A stretch of 64,000 nt of DNA from Acidobacteriaceae bacterium (lineage in GTDB: Bacteria > Acidobacteriota > Terriglobia > Terriglobales > Acidobacteriaceae), in assembly GCA_028283655.1 (NCBI GenBank), contig JAPWKE010000003.1, positions 3,224,001-3,288,000 on the forward strand. Direction: 5' to 3'. Positions 1 to 9,400 of the stretch are shown in pieces. The notes beneath the pieces were generated by a model, which did no database searches, was not told the DNA's origin, and saw nothing but the letters and a program-made list of their open reading frames with translations. The translations under genes were made by a program, and so were the position numbers. The first letter of the stretch is position 1. Each line of letters opens with the position of its first letter.

Positions 1-456
1 AGTGATACGGGGTAAAGCAGGGTTTAGGGCGTCCAGCCCCTCGGCAGCCTCAGAGGAATCGTGTTCGATCACCAGATCGACCACCTCACCCTGCTTGATG
101 AAGAGATTGGGAATGGACTCGAGCATCTCCCGCATCTTTACGCGGTAAAGAGCCTTGTCGCATTGCGCGCGGGGGCTCCAGACCGCAGGGCCGCGAGAGG
201 TATTGAGCAGGCGGAACTGGATGCCGCAAGCATCAGCCACTTCGCCCATAATGCCGCCAAGTGCGTCGATCTCGCGAACGAGATGACCCTTGGCGACGCC
301 CCCAATGGCAGGATTGCAGGACATCTGCGCGATAAGGTCTAGGTTCAACGTAAACATGGCCGTGCGGAGGCCCATGCGCGCAGAGGCGGCAGCGGCCTCA
401 CAGCCGGCGTGCCCTGCGCCCACCACCAAAACATCGAACTTTTCAATAAATGCCAT
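1..456 (-). CDS. mnmG: MnmG (GidA), tRNA uridine-5-carboxymethylaminomethyl modification enzyme, N-terminal part
   Basis: Partial gene: the ATG is at 456 and the reading frame runs off the left edge, giving the first 152 residues. The start [20 protein letters not shown] holds the FAD-binding GxGxxG motif. It is followed by the family signature [22 protein letters not shown] and by NTSRGPAV. MnmG works with MnmE in the cytoplasm to modify the wobble uridine of several tRNAs, using FAD. The gene is divergent from the M16 peptidase, with about 120 bases between the two starts. A low-complexity stretch ([13 protein letters not shown]) follows VVDLVIEHD and looks like a lineage-specific loop insertion. 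The family call is secure; the rest of the protein is outside the window. Confidence 0.95.
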   Translation of the reverse strand, partial: MAFIEKFDVLVVGAGHAGCEAAAASARMGLRTAMFTLNLDLIAQMSCNPAIGGVAKGHLVREIDALGGIMGEVADACGIQFRLLNTSRGPAVWSPRAQCDKALYRVKMREMLESIPNLFIKQGEVVDLVIEHDSSEAAEGLDALNPALPRIT

Positions 457-577
457 CGTATACAGAACCATCAACTATTCTAGTTGCCACACAGACCTTT
501 GCGTCAGGCCGTTGCACGAAGTGTGCCCGGTTGGACGTTGGCAACTCATCGCCGAGTACTCAGGAGACTTCACTCAC

Positions 578-3439
578 ATGCATCGTTTGCATAAGAGCCT
601 TACCGCCGCAACACTGGTTGCGGGACTGGCCGCTGGTTCTGCCGCGCAAGCGCAGGCCGCGAAGAGCACCACTCACCCTGCCGCTCATGCCGCCGTCGCC
701 AGCAAGCTGCCGACGATTAAGTATGAGACCTACACACTGCCCAACGGGTTGAAGGTGATCACGCATGAAGATCATCGCCTTCCGCTGGTGGCTGTCGATC
801 TCTGGTATCACGTTGGCCCGCTGAACGAGAAGGCTGGACGCACAGGCTTCGCGCATCTCTTCGAGCACATGATGTTCGAAGGCTCAGAGCACGTTGGCGA
901 GAAGATGCACATCAAGACGGTGGACGCAGCGGGCGCCACCGACGTAAACGGCACCACCAACTGGGACCGCACAAACTACTTCGAAACGCTGCCTGCGAAC
1001 CAGCTTGAGCTGGGCCTGTGGCTTGAGTCCGACCGTATGGGCTTCCTGATGGAAGGCCTGAACCGCGAGCTGCTCGCGAACCAGCGCGATGTGGTCCGTA
1101 ACGAGCGTCGCCAGCATGAGGGCACGCCGTACTCGCTGGGCGAGGAAGAGATGGTGCACCAGCTCTTTCCGAAGGACCACCCCTACTACGGCGTCGTAAT
1201 CGGCTCGCACGCGGATGTTGAAGCTGCGCGCATTGCGGACATTCGCGACTTCCACCAGCAGTACTACACGCCGAACAATGCTTCGATTGCGATTGCGGGC
1301 GACTTCGATCCGGTGAAGCTGAAGGCATTGCTGACGAAGTACTTTGGACCGATTCCCAAGGGCCCTACGGTACCGCCGGTACATGTAGTGACGCCGCCGA
1401 TCACGGCACAGCGTCGCTCAACCGTGACAGACACGGTGCAGCTCCCGCAGTTGAATATCGGCTGGCTGACGCCCCCGGTGTTTGCAGCAGACTCGTACTC
1501 CCTGGCTGTAGCTGTCGATGCACTGGGAGAGGCGAAGGTGAGCCGCCTGGATAAGGCGCTGGTCTACGATCGCCAGCTTGCACAGAGCGTGACCTGCGAT
1601 AACGATGCGGAGAAACTTGCAGGCATGACGGGATGCTCAATCACAGCACGCCCGGGCGTGAAGCTCGAAGAGATTGAGCCGATCGTGTGGGACGTGATCA
1701 AGAAGCTCGACGAAGAGGGCCCTACCGAAGCAGAGGTGAAGGCGGCGAAGGCGAAGGCCCTCTCCGGCAAGATCATCGGCTTGCAGCGTCTGGGTGGCTT
1801 TGGTGGAGTAGCCGACACACTGAACCGCTACAACCAGTACATGGGCGATCCGGACTATCTGCCCAAGGACGTGGCCGCGATGAACGCGGTGACGGTGACT
1901 TCGGCAAAGGCTGCGGCGCAGAAGTATCTGACCGCGGACAAGGCAGTCGTGGTCTCTGTTGTGCCCGGCAAGAAGGTAGTGGACGATGTTCCCCGTTCGC
2001 CAGCGGACACCGATGCCGATGTGAAGATCACCAACCCCTACACGCCGCAGTTCGAGGCAGCGCAGGAGTGGCGTAAGACGAAGCCCGCTCCGGGTGCTCC
2101 GGTGAAGTTCAACCTGCCGGTGCCGAAGACGTTCACGATGGAGAACGGGCTGCAAGTGATGGTGGTGGAAGACCACACACTGCCGGTGGTTTCCGTGTCT
2201 CTCTCCACGCGCGCTGGCAACGGCGCAACGACGATCGACAAAGCCGGGCTGCCTGCGCTGGCGATGAAAACTCTGACGGAAGCTACAACCTCGAAGAACG
2301 TCGAGCAGCTTTCAGCAGCGGAAGAGGAGATCGGCACGAGCATTCACGCAACCACGGTGATGGATGGATCGAGCGTAAGCACGACGTTTCTGAAGAGCAG
2401 CACGGCGGAAGCTCTGCCGCTCTTCAGCGATGTGGTGATGCATCCGGCGTTTGCGCAGAAGGACTTTGACCGCCTGAAGAAGCAGACGCTGGTCGGCATC
2501 CAGCAGTCTTCGGACAACGTCATGGCGATGGCGCAGCGCGTTGGCCCGAAGCTCGTCTTCGGCGACACGGCGTACGGTATGCCCGCAACCGGCACACCGC
2601 TCAGCGTGACAAAGCTGACGCAGGATGAGCTGCCAAAGTGGTACACGACGCACATCGGGCCATCGAACTCGGCGCTGGTCTTCACCGGCGACGTGACGAT
2701 GGTGGAGGCAAAGAAGCTGGCCGAGAAGTACCTGGGAAGCTGGGCAAACAAGCCTTCTGCCGGTACTGTGCTGGCGACGAACCCCACGATGAAGCCGACG
2801 TATATCGCGATCCTCGACAAACCCGGTGCACCGCAGACAGGTCTGCTTGCGTTTGGTGTTGGTATCCCGATCAGCTCGCCGGAGATGCCGACCGTTGAGG
2901 TGATGAACTACATCCTCGGCGGCTCGTTCGGTTCGCGCATCAACATGAATCTGCGCGAAGTACACGGCTATACCTACGGTGCGTCGTCGGGCTATCGCGG
3001 CTACGCGGACGGCGGCATGTTCCTGGCGGGTGGATTGATCCGCACGGACGCGACCGCAGCAGCCACCAAGGAGATGATGGGCGAGCTCACCCGCTTCCCC
3101 ACCGCTCTGGTGACCGATGTGGAGCTGAACAGCGCGAAGGATGCTCGCATTCAATCGCTGCCTGGGCAGTTTGAAACGACCGAAGCGACAGCAGCCGCGC
3201 TGCGCGGCATCTTCCTCTTCAAGCTTCCGATCGACTACTACGCCCAGCTTCCGGGCAAGTATCGCGCGGTGACGGCAGAGGATGTAAAGCATGCAGCGAT
3301 GACGGACCTGCACCCGGACCAGCTTGTGATCGTGACCGCGGGCGACCGCTCGAAGATTGAGCAGTCACTGCGTGATGAAAAGCTCGGTGATGTGGTGGTG
3401 GTCGATCTTGCAGGCCAGCCGGTGACGGAGAAGAAGTAG
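578..3439 (+). CDS. Secreted M16 (pitrilysin-like) zinc peptidase with two peptidase halves
   Basis: The protein has 953 residues. I start it at ATG 578, which has AGGAGA upstream at good spacing and gives a clean signal peptide (MHRLHKSLTAATLVAGLAAGSAAQAQA); in-frame codons further upstream would add about 96 unrelated residues. The N-terminal half carries the inverted zinc motif HLFEH at residues 93-97, with the distal glutamate region around NERRQHEG. The second half restarts at FTMENGLQVMVVEDHTLPVVSVSL and lacks HxxEH, as is usual when one half is catalytic and the other structural. C-terminal GGSFGSRINMNLREVHGYTYG is the conserved substrate-binding segment. Predicted to be exported to the periplasm or cell surface and to degrade peptides. 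A strong intrinsic terminator and a heptamer repeat lie just downstream. Confidence 0.93.
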   Translation: MHRLHKSLTAATLVAGLAAGSAAQAQAAKSTTHPAAHAAVASKLPTIKYETYTLPNGLKVITHEDHRLPLVAVDLWYHVGPLNEKAGRTGFAHLFEHMMFEGSEHVGEKMHIKTVDAAGATDVNGTTNWDRTNYFETLPANQLELGLWLESDRMGFLMEGLNRELLANQRDVVRNERRQHEGTPYSLGEEEMVHQLFPKDHPYYGVVIGSHADVEAARIADIRDFHQQYYTPNNASIAIAGDFDPVKLKALLTKYFGPIPKGPTVPPVHVVTPPITAQRRSTVTDTVQLPQLNIGWLTPPVFAADSYSLAVAVDALGEAKVSRLDKALVYDRQLAQSVTCDNDAEKLAGMTGCSITARPGVKLEEIEPIVWDVIKKLDEEGPTEAEVKAAKAKALSGKIIGLQRLGGFGGVADTLNRYNQYMGDPDYLPKDVAAMNAVTVTSAKAAAQKYLTADKAVVVSVVPGKKVVDDVPRSPADTDADVKITNPYTPQFEAAQEWRKTKPAPGAPVKFNLPVPKTFTMENGLQVMVVEDHTLPVVSVSLSTRAGNGATTIDKAGLPALAMKTLTEATTSKNVEQLSAAEEEIGTSIHATTVMDGSSVSTTFLKSSTAEALPLFSDVVMHPAFAQKDFDRLKKQTLVGIQQSSDNVMAMAQRVGPKLVFGDTAYGMPATGTPLSVTKLTQDELPKWYTTHIGPSNSALVFTGDVTMVEAKKLAEKYLGSWANKPSAGTVLATNPTMKPTYIAILDKPGAPQTGLLAFGVGIPISSPEMPTVEVMNYILGGSFGSRINMNLREVHGYTYGASSGYRGYADGGMFLAGGLIRTDATAAATKEMMGELTRFPTALVTDVELNSAKDARIQSLPGQFETTEATAAALRGIFLFKLPIDYYAQLPGKYRAVTAEDVKHAAMTDLHPDQLVIVTAGDRSKIEQSLRDEKLGDVVVVDLAGQPVTEKK

Positions 3440-3474
3440 GGTCTAGGGTCTAGGGTCTAGGGTCTAGGGTCTAG
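3439..3474. repeat. Telomere-like tandem heptamer array, GGGTCTA x5
   Basis: Five perfect copies of GGGTCTA begin at the last base of the peptidase stop codon and end with an extra G. The period is 7 and there are no mismatches. It is the same period and nearly the same word as the GGGTTTA array at 32914-32941. It lies between a stop codon and the transcription terminator, so it would form the 3' untranslated end of the peptidase mRNA. Confidence 0.9.
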
Positions 3475-3481
3475 AAAAGCT

Positions 3482-3515
3482 AACGTCTCGCCACTCTTTC
3501 AAGTGGCGAGACGTT
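3482..3515 (+). terminator. Intrinsic terminator of the M16 peptidase gene
   Basis: A 14-bp perfect stem (AACGTCTCGCCACT and its complement) with a 6-base loop is followed by TTGTTTGT. It lies 43 bases after the stop codon. Confidence 0.85.
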
Positions 3516-3567
3516 TTGTTTGTGGGCATTGGGCTATCGAAGGAAATGCAGAGTTGTGGAGGATGCC

Positions 3568-3618
3568 GGGGCTGAAGCCCCTTCTCACCAGGAGCAGGAC
3601 GGTGGGCTAAAGCCCGCC
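3568..3618. repeat. REP-like two-hairpin element (GGCTGAAGCC / GGCTAAAGCC)
   Basis: Two short palindromes follow one another: GGGGCTGAAGCCCC at 3568-3581 and a GGGC-TAAA-GCCC hairpin at 3604-3615 that extends to 3601-3618 with one G-T pair. Both share the core GGCT(G/A)AAGCC. A pair with the same two cores, on the opposite strand and so in reverse order, is at 56315-56368. The gap 3516-3738 otherwise holds only degenerate GAGTCT/CCCTGGAGCCTAAGCCC words near 3690-3735 and no credible gene. Confidence 0.75.
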
Positions 3619-3738
3619 TCTACTCCGTCAATAAGTGCCACCTGCGCGTGCCTACGTCGAGGCTCTGGAACCTTCGCTTTTGAGTCTTCCCTTAGCGCTT
3701 GAGTCTCGACTTTGAGCCCTGGAGCCTAAGCCCTGTCC

Positions 3739-4830
3739 TTACGCCGAAAGTGCGGCAAGAGCCTTCTCCAGGCTGGCCTTGTCTTCGATGTTGACCGTGG
3801 CGAGGGCGCGGTCGATCTGGCGGTTGAGGCCGGTGAGCACCTTACCAGGGCCGACTTCGAGGTAGTTTGTCACGCCGGAGTTCCGTAGCAGGTTGATGCA
3901 CTCAACCCAGCGCACCGCGCCGGTGACCTGGCGGATGAGCGCGTCGCGGGCGTCCGCTCCACGGCGAACGAGGCGGGCGTCGACGTTAGAAACAACAGGG
4001 ATGGTCGAGTCCTGGAACGCAACCGACTCAAGCTGGTTCGCGAGGCGTTCCTGAGCGGGCTGCATGAGCGCGCAGTGGAACGGAGCGCTGACGGAGAGCA
4101 TCACGGTGCGCGAAGCACCGGCTTCCTTCAGGCGTTCTACAGCGACTTCCACCGCGCTCTTTTCGCCAGAGATCACGGTCTGGTTGGGCGAGTTGAGGTT
4201 TGCCGGGGCGACCACCGTGCTGACGCGTGAGGCAGCCTGCGCAGGTGTTACGTCCACGGAGTCGTCCTTCATCTGCGAGACGACAGCTTCGCTTTGCTCT
4301 GCGGGATCGGAGGGATTAGCTGGCGGGTTCTGCGTAAGTTCGTCCGAGACAGCGGCGCAAATATCGTTGATGCGCTCCGGGTCGAGGCCAAGCACAGCGG
4401 CCATCGCGCCCAGGCCTGCAGGGACTGCGGACTGCATGAACTGGCCACGAGCACGGACGGTTCGGACGGCGTCCGCGAAGGAAAAGGTTCCGGCAGCAAC
4501 GTGTGCGGAGTACTCACCGAGCGAGTGGCCGGCAGCGAACGCAGGCGCAAAGCCGAGTGCCTTCAACTGCGGCTCCAATACGCGCAACACGGCGATGGAC
4601 ATGGTGAGAATTGCAGGCTGCGTGTGCTCTGTCAGCTTCAGGTCCTCTTCGGGGCCGTCGAAGATCAGGCGGGAGAGCGGGAAGCCAAGCGCATCGTCGG
4701 CTTCTTCGAAAACAGCGCGTGCGGCGGGTTCACTCTCAAAAAACTCGCGGCCCATGCCGACGGTCTGCGATCCCTGTCCGGGAAAAAGAAGGGCAATCTG
4801 CTTCGGGGCGGTTACGATTTCTTCGCTCAT
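3739..4830 (-). CDS. fabD: Malonyl-CoA:ACP transacylase (FabD)
   Basis: Moves malonyl groups from CoA to acyl carrier protein, the entry step of fatty acid elongation in the cytoplasm. The start is ATG 4830. The motifs LLFPGQGSQ (residues 15-22) and GHSLGEYSA with nucleophile Ser103 are present. The catalytic His is in APFHCALMQPAQ (His252), and GPGKVLTGLNRQI lies near the C terminus. At 363 residues it is about 50 longer than typical FabD. The excess is an acidic, Pro/Gln-rich insertion at about residues 161-207, between the Ser and His segments. It is the last gene of a minus-strand block, 29 bases after the secreted repeat protein. No other fab genes flank it here. Confidence 0.95.
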   Translation of the reverse strand: MSEEIVTAPKQIALLFPGQGSQTVGMGREFFESEPAARAVFEEADDALGFPLSRLIFDGPEEDLKLTEHTQPAILTMSIAVLRVLEPQLKALGFAPAFAAGHSLGEYSAHVAAGTFSFADAVRTVRARGQFMQSAVPAGLGAMAAVLGLDPERINDICAAVSDELTQNPPANPSDPAEQSEAVVSQMKDDSVDVTPAQAASRVSTVVAPANLNSPNQTVISGEKSAVEVAVERLKEAGASRTVMLSVSAPFHCALMQPAQERLANQLESVAFQDSTIPVVSNVDARLVRRGADARDALIRQVTGAVRWVECINLLRNSGVTNYLEVGPGKVLTGLNRQIDRALATVNIEDKASLEKALAALSA

Positions 4831-4859
4831 CAGGCTTAAGAGTATCCTGCGCGGCAGGG

Positions 4860-6383
4860 CTATTCCAGCGGCGCGGTTGAGAAGCTGGACTCGGCTTTCG
4901 CCGTGACCAGCCTGTAGAGCGCGAAGTCGCGCGAGGTATTCGCACGGCGCTCAAACAACAAGCTGGCGCGATGCGATCCATCTGCATCGACCACATCAAT
5001 GAAACGCATCCACGGCGCACGGTTCAGATGCGCCGAATCAGTTACCTGCGCGAGCGAGACCTGCACGTTGCCTTCAGGTAGGCGCTGCGCCACGATCGCC
5101 ACGCGAGCGGTCACGACGGTGCCGTCCTTAGCCATCGCGACCGGTGCGCTGGCGGTATAGACAAATGTGGGCAGACCACCGTAGCTAAGGTTGAAGGCGT
5201 GCAGCTCTTCATTCGCAAAGGTGAGCGTCACGACAGGCGCCGCTTGAGCTTTATGCGACGACTTCGCCTTGCCAGCCTTCGATTTCGTTGGCGTTTTGGG
5301 AGCTGCGGCTGGCGAAGTGGCAAGCGCAGCTTTGTGTGTCGCGGTGTCCACGCCCTGCGGGGTACGCTGCAGCTTCGGTGGAGCTCCACTGTCGTCGCTG
5401 GAAGCTACAGGCACAGCCGTTTCTTCGGTCAGAAGCGTAGGAGTGGCCGTGGCTTTGGCAGGAACAAGAGCGTTGGCCGCGAGGTACGCCTTGACTCGCT
5501 CTGCAGCGAGCGCACGCATGGCGTCCAGCGTCTGCTCGCGCTCCACAGAAGAACTCCAGCCGCGCGTGAAGATGTGCTGCGGGCGGTTGCCGGGATCAGA
5601 GACGGCAACCGCCTGGTGCATGTCGGCGGGCAGGCCTGTGAGCATGTCTGGCTCATCGCTGGCTTTCTTGCCGTGGCTCAACGTAGGGCGGTCGGGGTCG
5701 TCGTTCAGGTTGCCGTAGCCCGTGACGTAGCCCTGCGGCTTCTGCTTCTTTTCTTTCTTCTTCTTGTCGTCGTCGACGGATTCGGCACGGCGTGCGAGCG
5801 TGGGACGCTCGGGGTCGTCAGCGTCGTTGCTGGTGGGATGAGCGCGACGGTTCATCGTCGGCTTATCGCTATCGTCGGCCTGCGCGGGACGCTTGGTCAC
5901 GAAGTGCGGCTCGGAGTCGTCATCGTCGGCCGAACTGTCAATCCTGGCGGGCAGCTTTGAAGGTTTCAGCTTCTTCAGCTTTTCCGGCGCGGGAGGATGA
6001 AAGTCGCCGTAACCGTACCAACTGCCTGCTCCTGTCTCCACATCCCCCGGCCCTGCAGTGGTGAGCTTGCGAGCGTTCTTCAGCTCCAGCGTGCCTTCGG
6101 CATCGCCAGCCTTCTCCACCGAGTACAGATTGCCTGCAGCCAGCGCAAACGGCACAGGACGCGAGAGATAGGTGCCACCGTCTTCAAGCTCGTCGTTGAT
6201 GAATACAGTGACGGGCACCAGACGCACAGCCTTGGGCTTGTCGAGCGGGCCAGTCCACTCGTAGACAGAAACGGCGCGCGTGACGTCTTCCGGCTTGTCG
6301 ACGTGATGCATCTGCGCCGCCGCAGAGAACGGCAGGACTGTGGCCGGGAGCAACAACACGAAGCTGCGAAGTTTCTGGCGCAT
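4860..6383 (-). CDS. Secreted hypothetical protein with D-x-D-(R/K)-P-T-(L/M) repeats
   Basis: The protein has 507 residues with a signal peptide ending in VLPFSAAAQ. Function unknown. An N-terminal region (about residues 26-120) resembles a folded domain. It is followed by a long acidic/basic low-complexity linker with recurring motifs DSDKPTMNRRA, DDPERPTLARRA and DDPDRPTLSHGK, and a Lys-rich run (DDDKKKKEKKQK). The C-terminal part (about 380-507) looks folded again, with VTLTFANEELHAFNLSYGGLPTFVY and FIDVVDADGSHRASLLFERR. The gene sits 51 bases after the RND permease and 29 bases before fabD, so it may be co-transcribed with the efflux genes. I do not recognise a named family; it looks like a periplasmic protein of acidobacteria. 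Confidence 0.75.
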   Translation of the reverse strand: MRQKLRSFVLLLPATVLPFSAAAQMHHVDKPEDVTRAVSVYEWTGPLDKPKAVRLVPVTVFINDELEDGGTYLSRPVPFALAAGNLYSVEKAGDAEGTLELKNARKLTTAGPGDVETGAGSWYGYGDFHPPAPEKLKKLKPSKLPARIDSSADDDDSEPHFVTKRPAQADDSDKPTMNRRAHPTSNDADDPERPTLARRAESVDDDKKKKEKKQKPQGYVTGYGNLNDDPDRPTLSHGKKASDEPDMLTGLPADMHQAVAVSDPGNRPQHIFTRGWSSSVEREQTLDAMRALAAERVKAYLAANALVPAKATATPTLLTEETAVPVASSDDSGAPPKLQRTPQGVDTATHKAALATSPAAAPKTPTKSKAGKAKSSHKAQAAPVVTLTFANEELHAFNLSYGGLPTFVYTASAPVAMAKDGTVVTARVAIVAQRLPEGNVQVSLAQVTDSAHLNRAPWMRFIDVVDADGSHRASLLFERRANTSRDFALYRLVTAKAESSFSTAPLE

Positions 6384-6434
6384 GAGAACAAGGGTAGCCG
6401 CGCATGGTTAGACGCGGCAAAACGCCATCAGGTT

Positions 6435-9400
6435 CTAGTCCCCCGCTGCCGGATGCGGCTCATGCCCTGCCGGACCGTGCGAGGAGGGCTTGCGACGCGG
6501 CAAACCGACGAAGTCCCAGAGCCACGAACGCCAGACTGGCAGCTTGAGGCGGACCCATTCAAACGCGAGGTAAACGACCGGCGTGGTGAAGAGAGTGAGG
6601 CACTGCGAGACGATGAGGCCACCGATGATGGTGACGCCCAGCGGCTGACGAAGCTCCGACCCTGTCCCCGTCCCCATAGCCAGCGGGATGGCGCCGAGCA
6701 GCGCGGCCATTGTGGTCATCATGATGGGACGGAAACGCAACAGGCAAGCCTCATAGATGGCTTCCTGCGGCGACTTGCCATGTTCGCGCTCGGCGACCAG
6801 CGCGAAGTCGATCATCATGATGGCGTTCTTCTTCACGATGCCGATCAAAAGGATAATGCCAATCATCGCGATGACGCTGAGGTCGATCTTGAAGAGCAGC
6901 AACGCCAGCAGAGCACCCACGCCCGCCGAAGGCAGGGTGGAGAGAATTGTCAGAGGATGGATGAAGCTTTCGTACAGGATGCCGAGCACGATATACACCG
7001 TGACCAGCGCGAGCAGGATCAGCAACGGCTCTGACGAGAAAGAGGCCTTGGCCGCCTGTGCGGTACCAGCAAATCCGCCGCGAATCGTTGACGGCATACC
7101 GATCTTCTGGCGGGCCGACTCAATCGCAATCGTCGCCTGGCCGAGCGAGTAGCCCGGTGTGAGGTTGAACGAGAGCGTCGCGGCCGGGGACATGCTCTGA
7201 TGGTTGACGGCCAGCGGCATACGCGAGGTAGTGAGCTTGGTAACAGCCGACAGCGGCACCTGGGCGCCCGTCGAAGACTTGACGTAGATCGACTGCAACG
7301 CCTCAGGCGATTGCTGGAAGGGCTGCGCCACTTCAAGCACCACGTGGTACTGGTTGAGCGGACGATAGCTGGTCGAAACCTGACGCTGGCCGAATGCGTC
7401 GTTCAGCGTGGCGTCGATGGTCAGCGTGCTAACTCCAAGACGGGATGCCGTATCGCGGTCGATGGTGAGATAGCTCTCGAGGCCGTTGTCCTGCTGGTCG
7501 GTCGCGACGTCCTTCAGGCCTGGCAGTTTCTGCATGGCGGCCATCAACTGCGGCGCCCATGTGTCGAGCGTCGTCGTGTCCGGAGCAATCAGCGTGTACT
7601 GATACAGGGCCGCGGAAGAGCGGCCACCGACGCGAAGCTCCTGCGAACTCTGCATATAGAGCTGCGCACCAGCCATGTGCGAGGTCTTCGGACGGAGACG
7701 CTGGATGATCTTGTCAGCCGTCTCGCCTTCCTTCGCACGCTTCTCCGCGTCCTTCAGAATGATGAACATGCTCGCCGTGTTCGACGACGATCCGCCGGGA
7801 CCACCGGCACCGGCAAACGCCAGCGTGTTTTCCACCTGTGGATCCTTGGCAACGATCTTCGCCACCTGTTGAATCTGGGCCTTCAGCGTATCGAAGCTCG
7901 TGTCCTGCTGGGCCTTCAACTGCCCCTGAATACGGCCTGTATCCTGCTCCGGGAAGAAGCCCTTGGGGACAAGGATGAAGAGGTAAATGTTCAGGAAGAA
8001 CGTTACGACAAAGATGAAGAGCGTGAAGATCTTGTGGCGCAGTACCCACTGCAGGCCGCGCTCGTACTCGGCAGTAAGGCGAGCAAGATGGCGCTCGCCG
8101 GTGACGTAGAACCAACCCTTCTTCTGCTCGTCGTGAGACTTCAGGAACTTGGCCGAGAGCATCGGTGTGGTGGTGAGCGAGACGACCAGTGAAACGGCGA
8201 TGGCCACCGAGAGTGTCACGGCAAACTCGCGGAAGAGGCGGCCGACGATACCCGGCATCATCAGGATCGGGATAAAGACCGCGATCAGCGAGATGGACAT
8301 CGACATGACCGTGAAGCCGATCTCCTTGGAGCCGATCATGGCAGCTTCGAAAGGCTTCTTGCCCATCTCAAGATGGCGCATGATGTTTTCGATCACAACG
8401 ATGGCATCGTCGACAACGAAGCCGGTCGAGATCGTAAGCGCCATCAGCGAGAGGTTATCCAGCGTGTAACCGAGCAGGTACATCACGCCGAAGGTGCCCA
8501 GCAGCGACAACGGCACGGAGATCGACGGGATAACAGTCGAGCGACCCTCGCGAAGGAAGACGAAGACCACAAGAACGACCAGCAGGATCGAGATGATCAG
8601 CGTGAACTCAACGTCCTTCAACGAGGCGCGGATGCTGAGCGTACGGTCGAGGACCACATCCAGCTTGATGTTCGGCGGAATAGATGCCTGCAGTTGCGGA
8701 AGGGTCTTCAGCACGTTATCGACGGTTTGAATAACGTTCGCACCGGGCGATTTGAAGACCACGACAAGGATGGCGGGCTTGCCGTTGAAGAGACCCATGG
8801 TGTGGATGTCTTCGACGTTGTCCTCGACCTGCGCGATATCGCGCAGGCGAACGACTCCGTGCTCGTTGGTAGCGCCGACATCAGTGATGGTGGAGGTGGC
8901 GAAGTTCTTGACTGCGGTACTGCTTGTCGTGCTGCTCGCCGTACTGGCGGCGCTGCTTGTCTTCGAGGTGGAAGTAGTGCTCGTGGTACTGCTGGTCGTG
9001 GCGCTGGAAACGGCTGAAGCGACAGAACTCGGCAGGCCGCTGGCCGCAGTGGCGTTCGAAACCGCGCCACGATTGGTGGCAATAATCAGCGGGGCATACG
9101 CGGCCGAACCATACAGTTGATCGGTCGTGGCAATGCGAGTACGCTGTCCGTTTTCCCCGTCGCCGTTGAGGTAACCCGTAGGCTTGAGCACGTTCACGGT
9201 GCTCATGGCGGTACGCACATCTTCGAGCGAGAGACCGAAGCTGGAGAGCATGTACGGGTTGGCTTCAATGCGGACTGCGGGTTTGGCCGAGCCACCCGTG
9301 AAGACCTGGCCGACACCGTCTACCTGTGCGATCTTCTGCGCGAGCACGGAGTCAGACGCGTCGTACATCTGCGCACGCGTAGCGTCGTCCGAGGTCAGCG

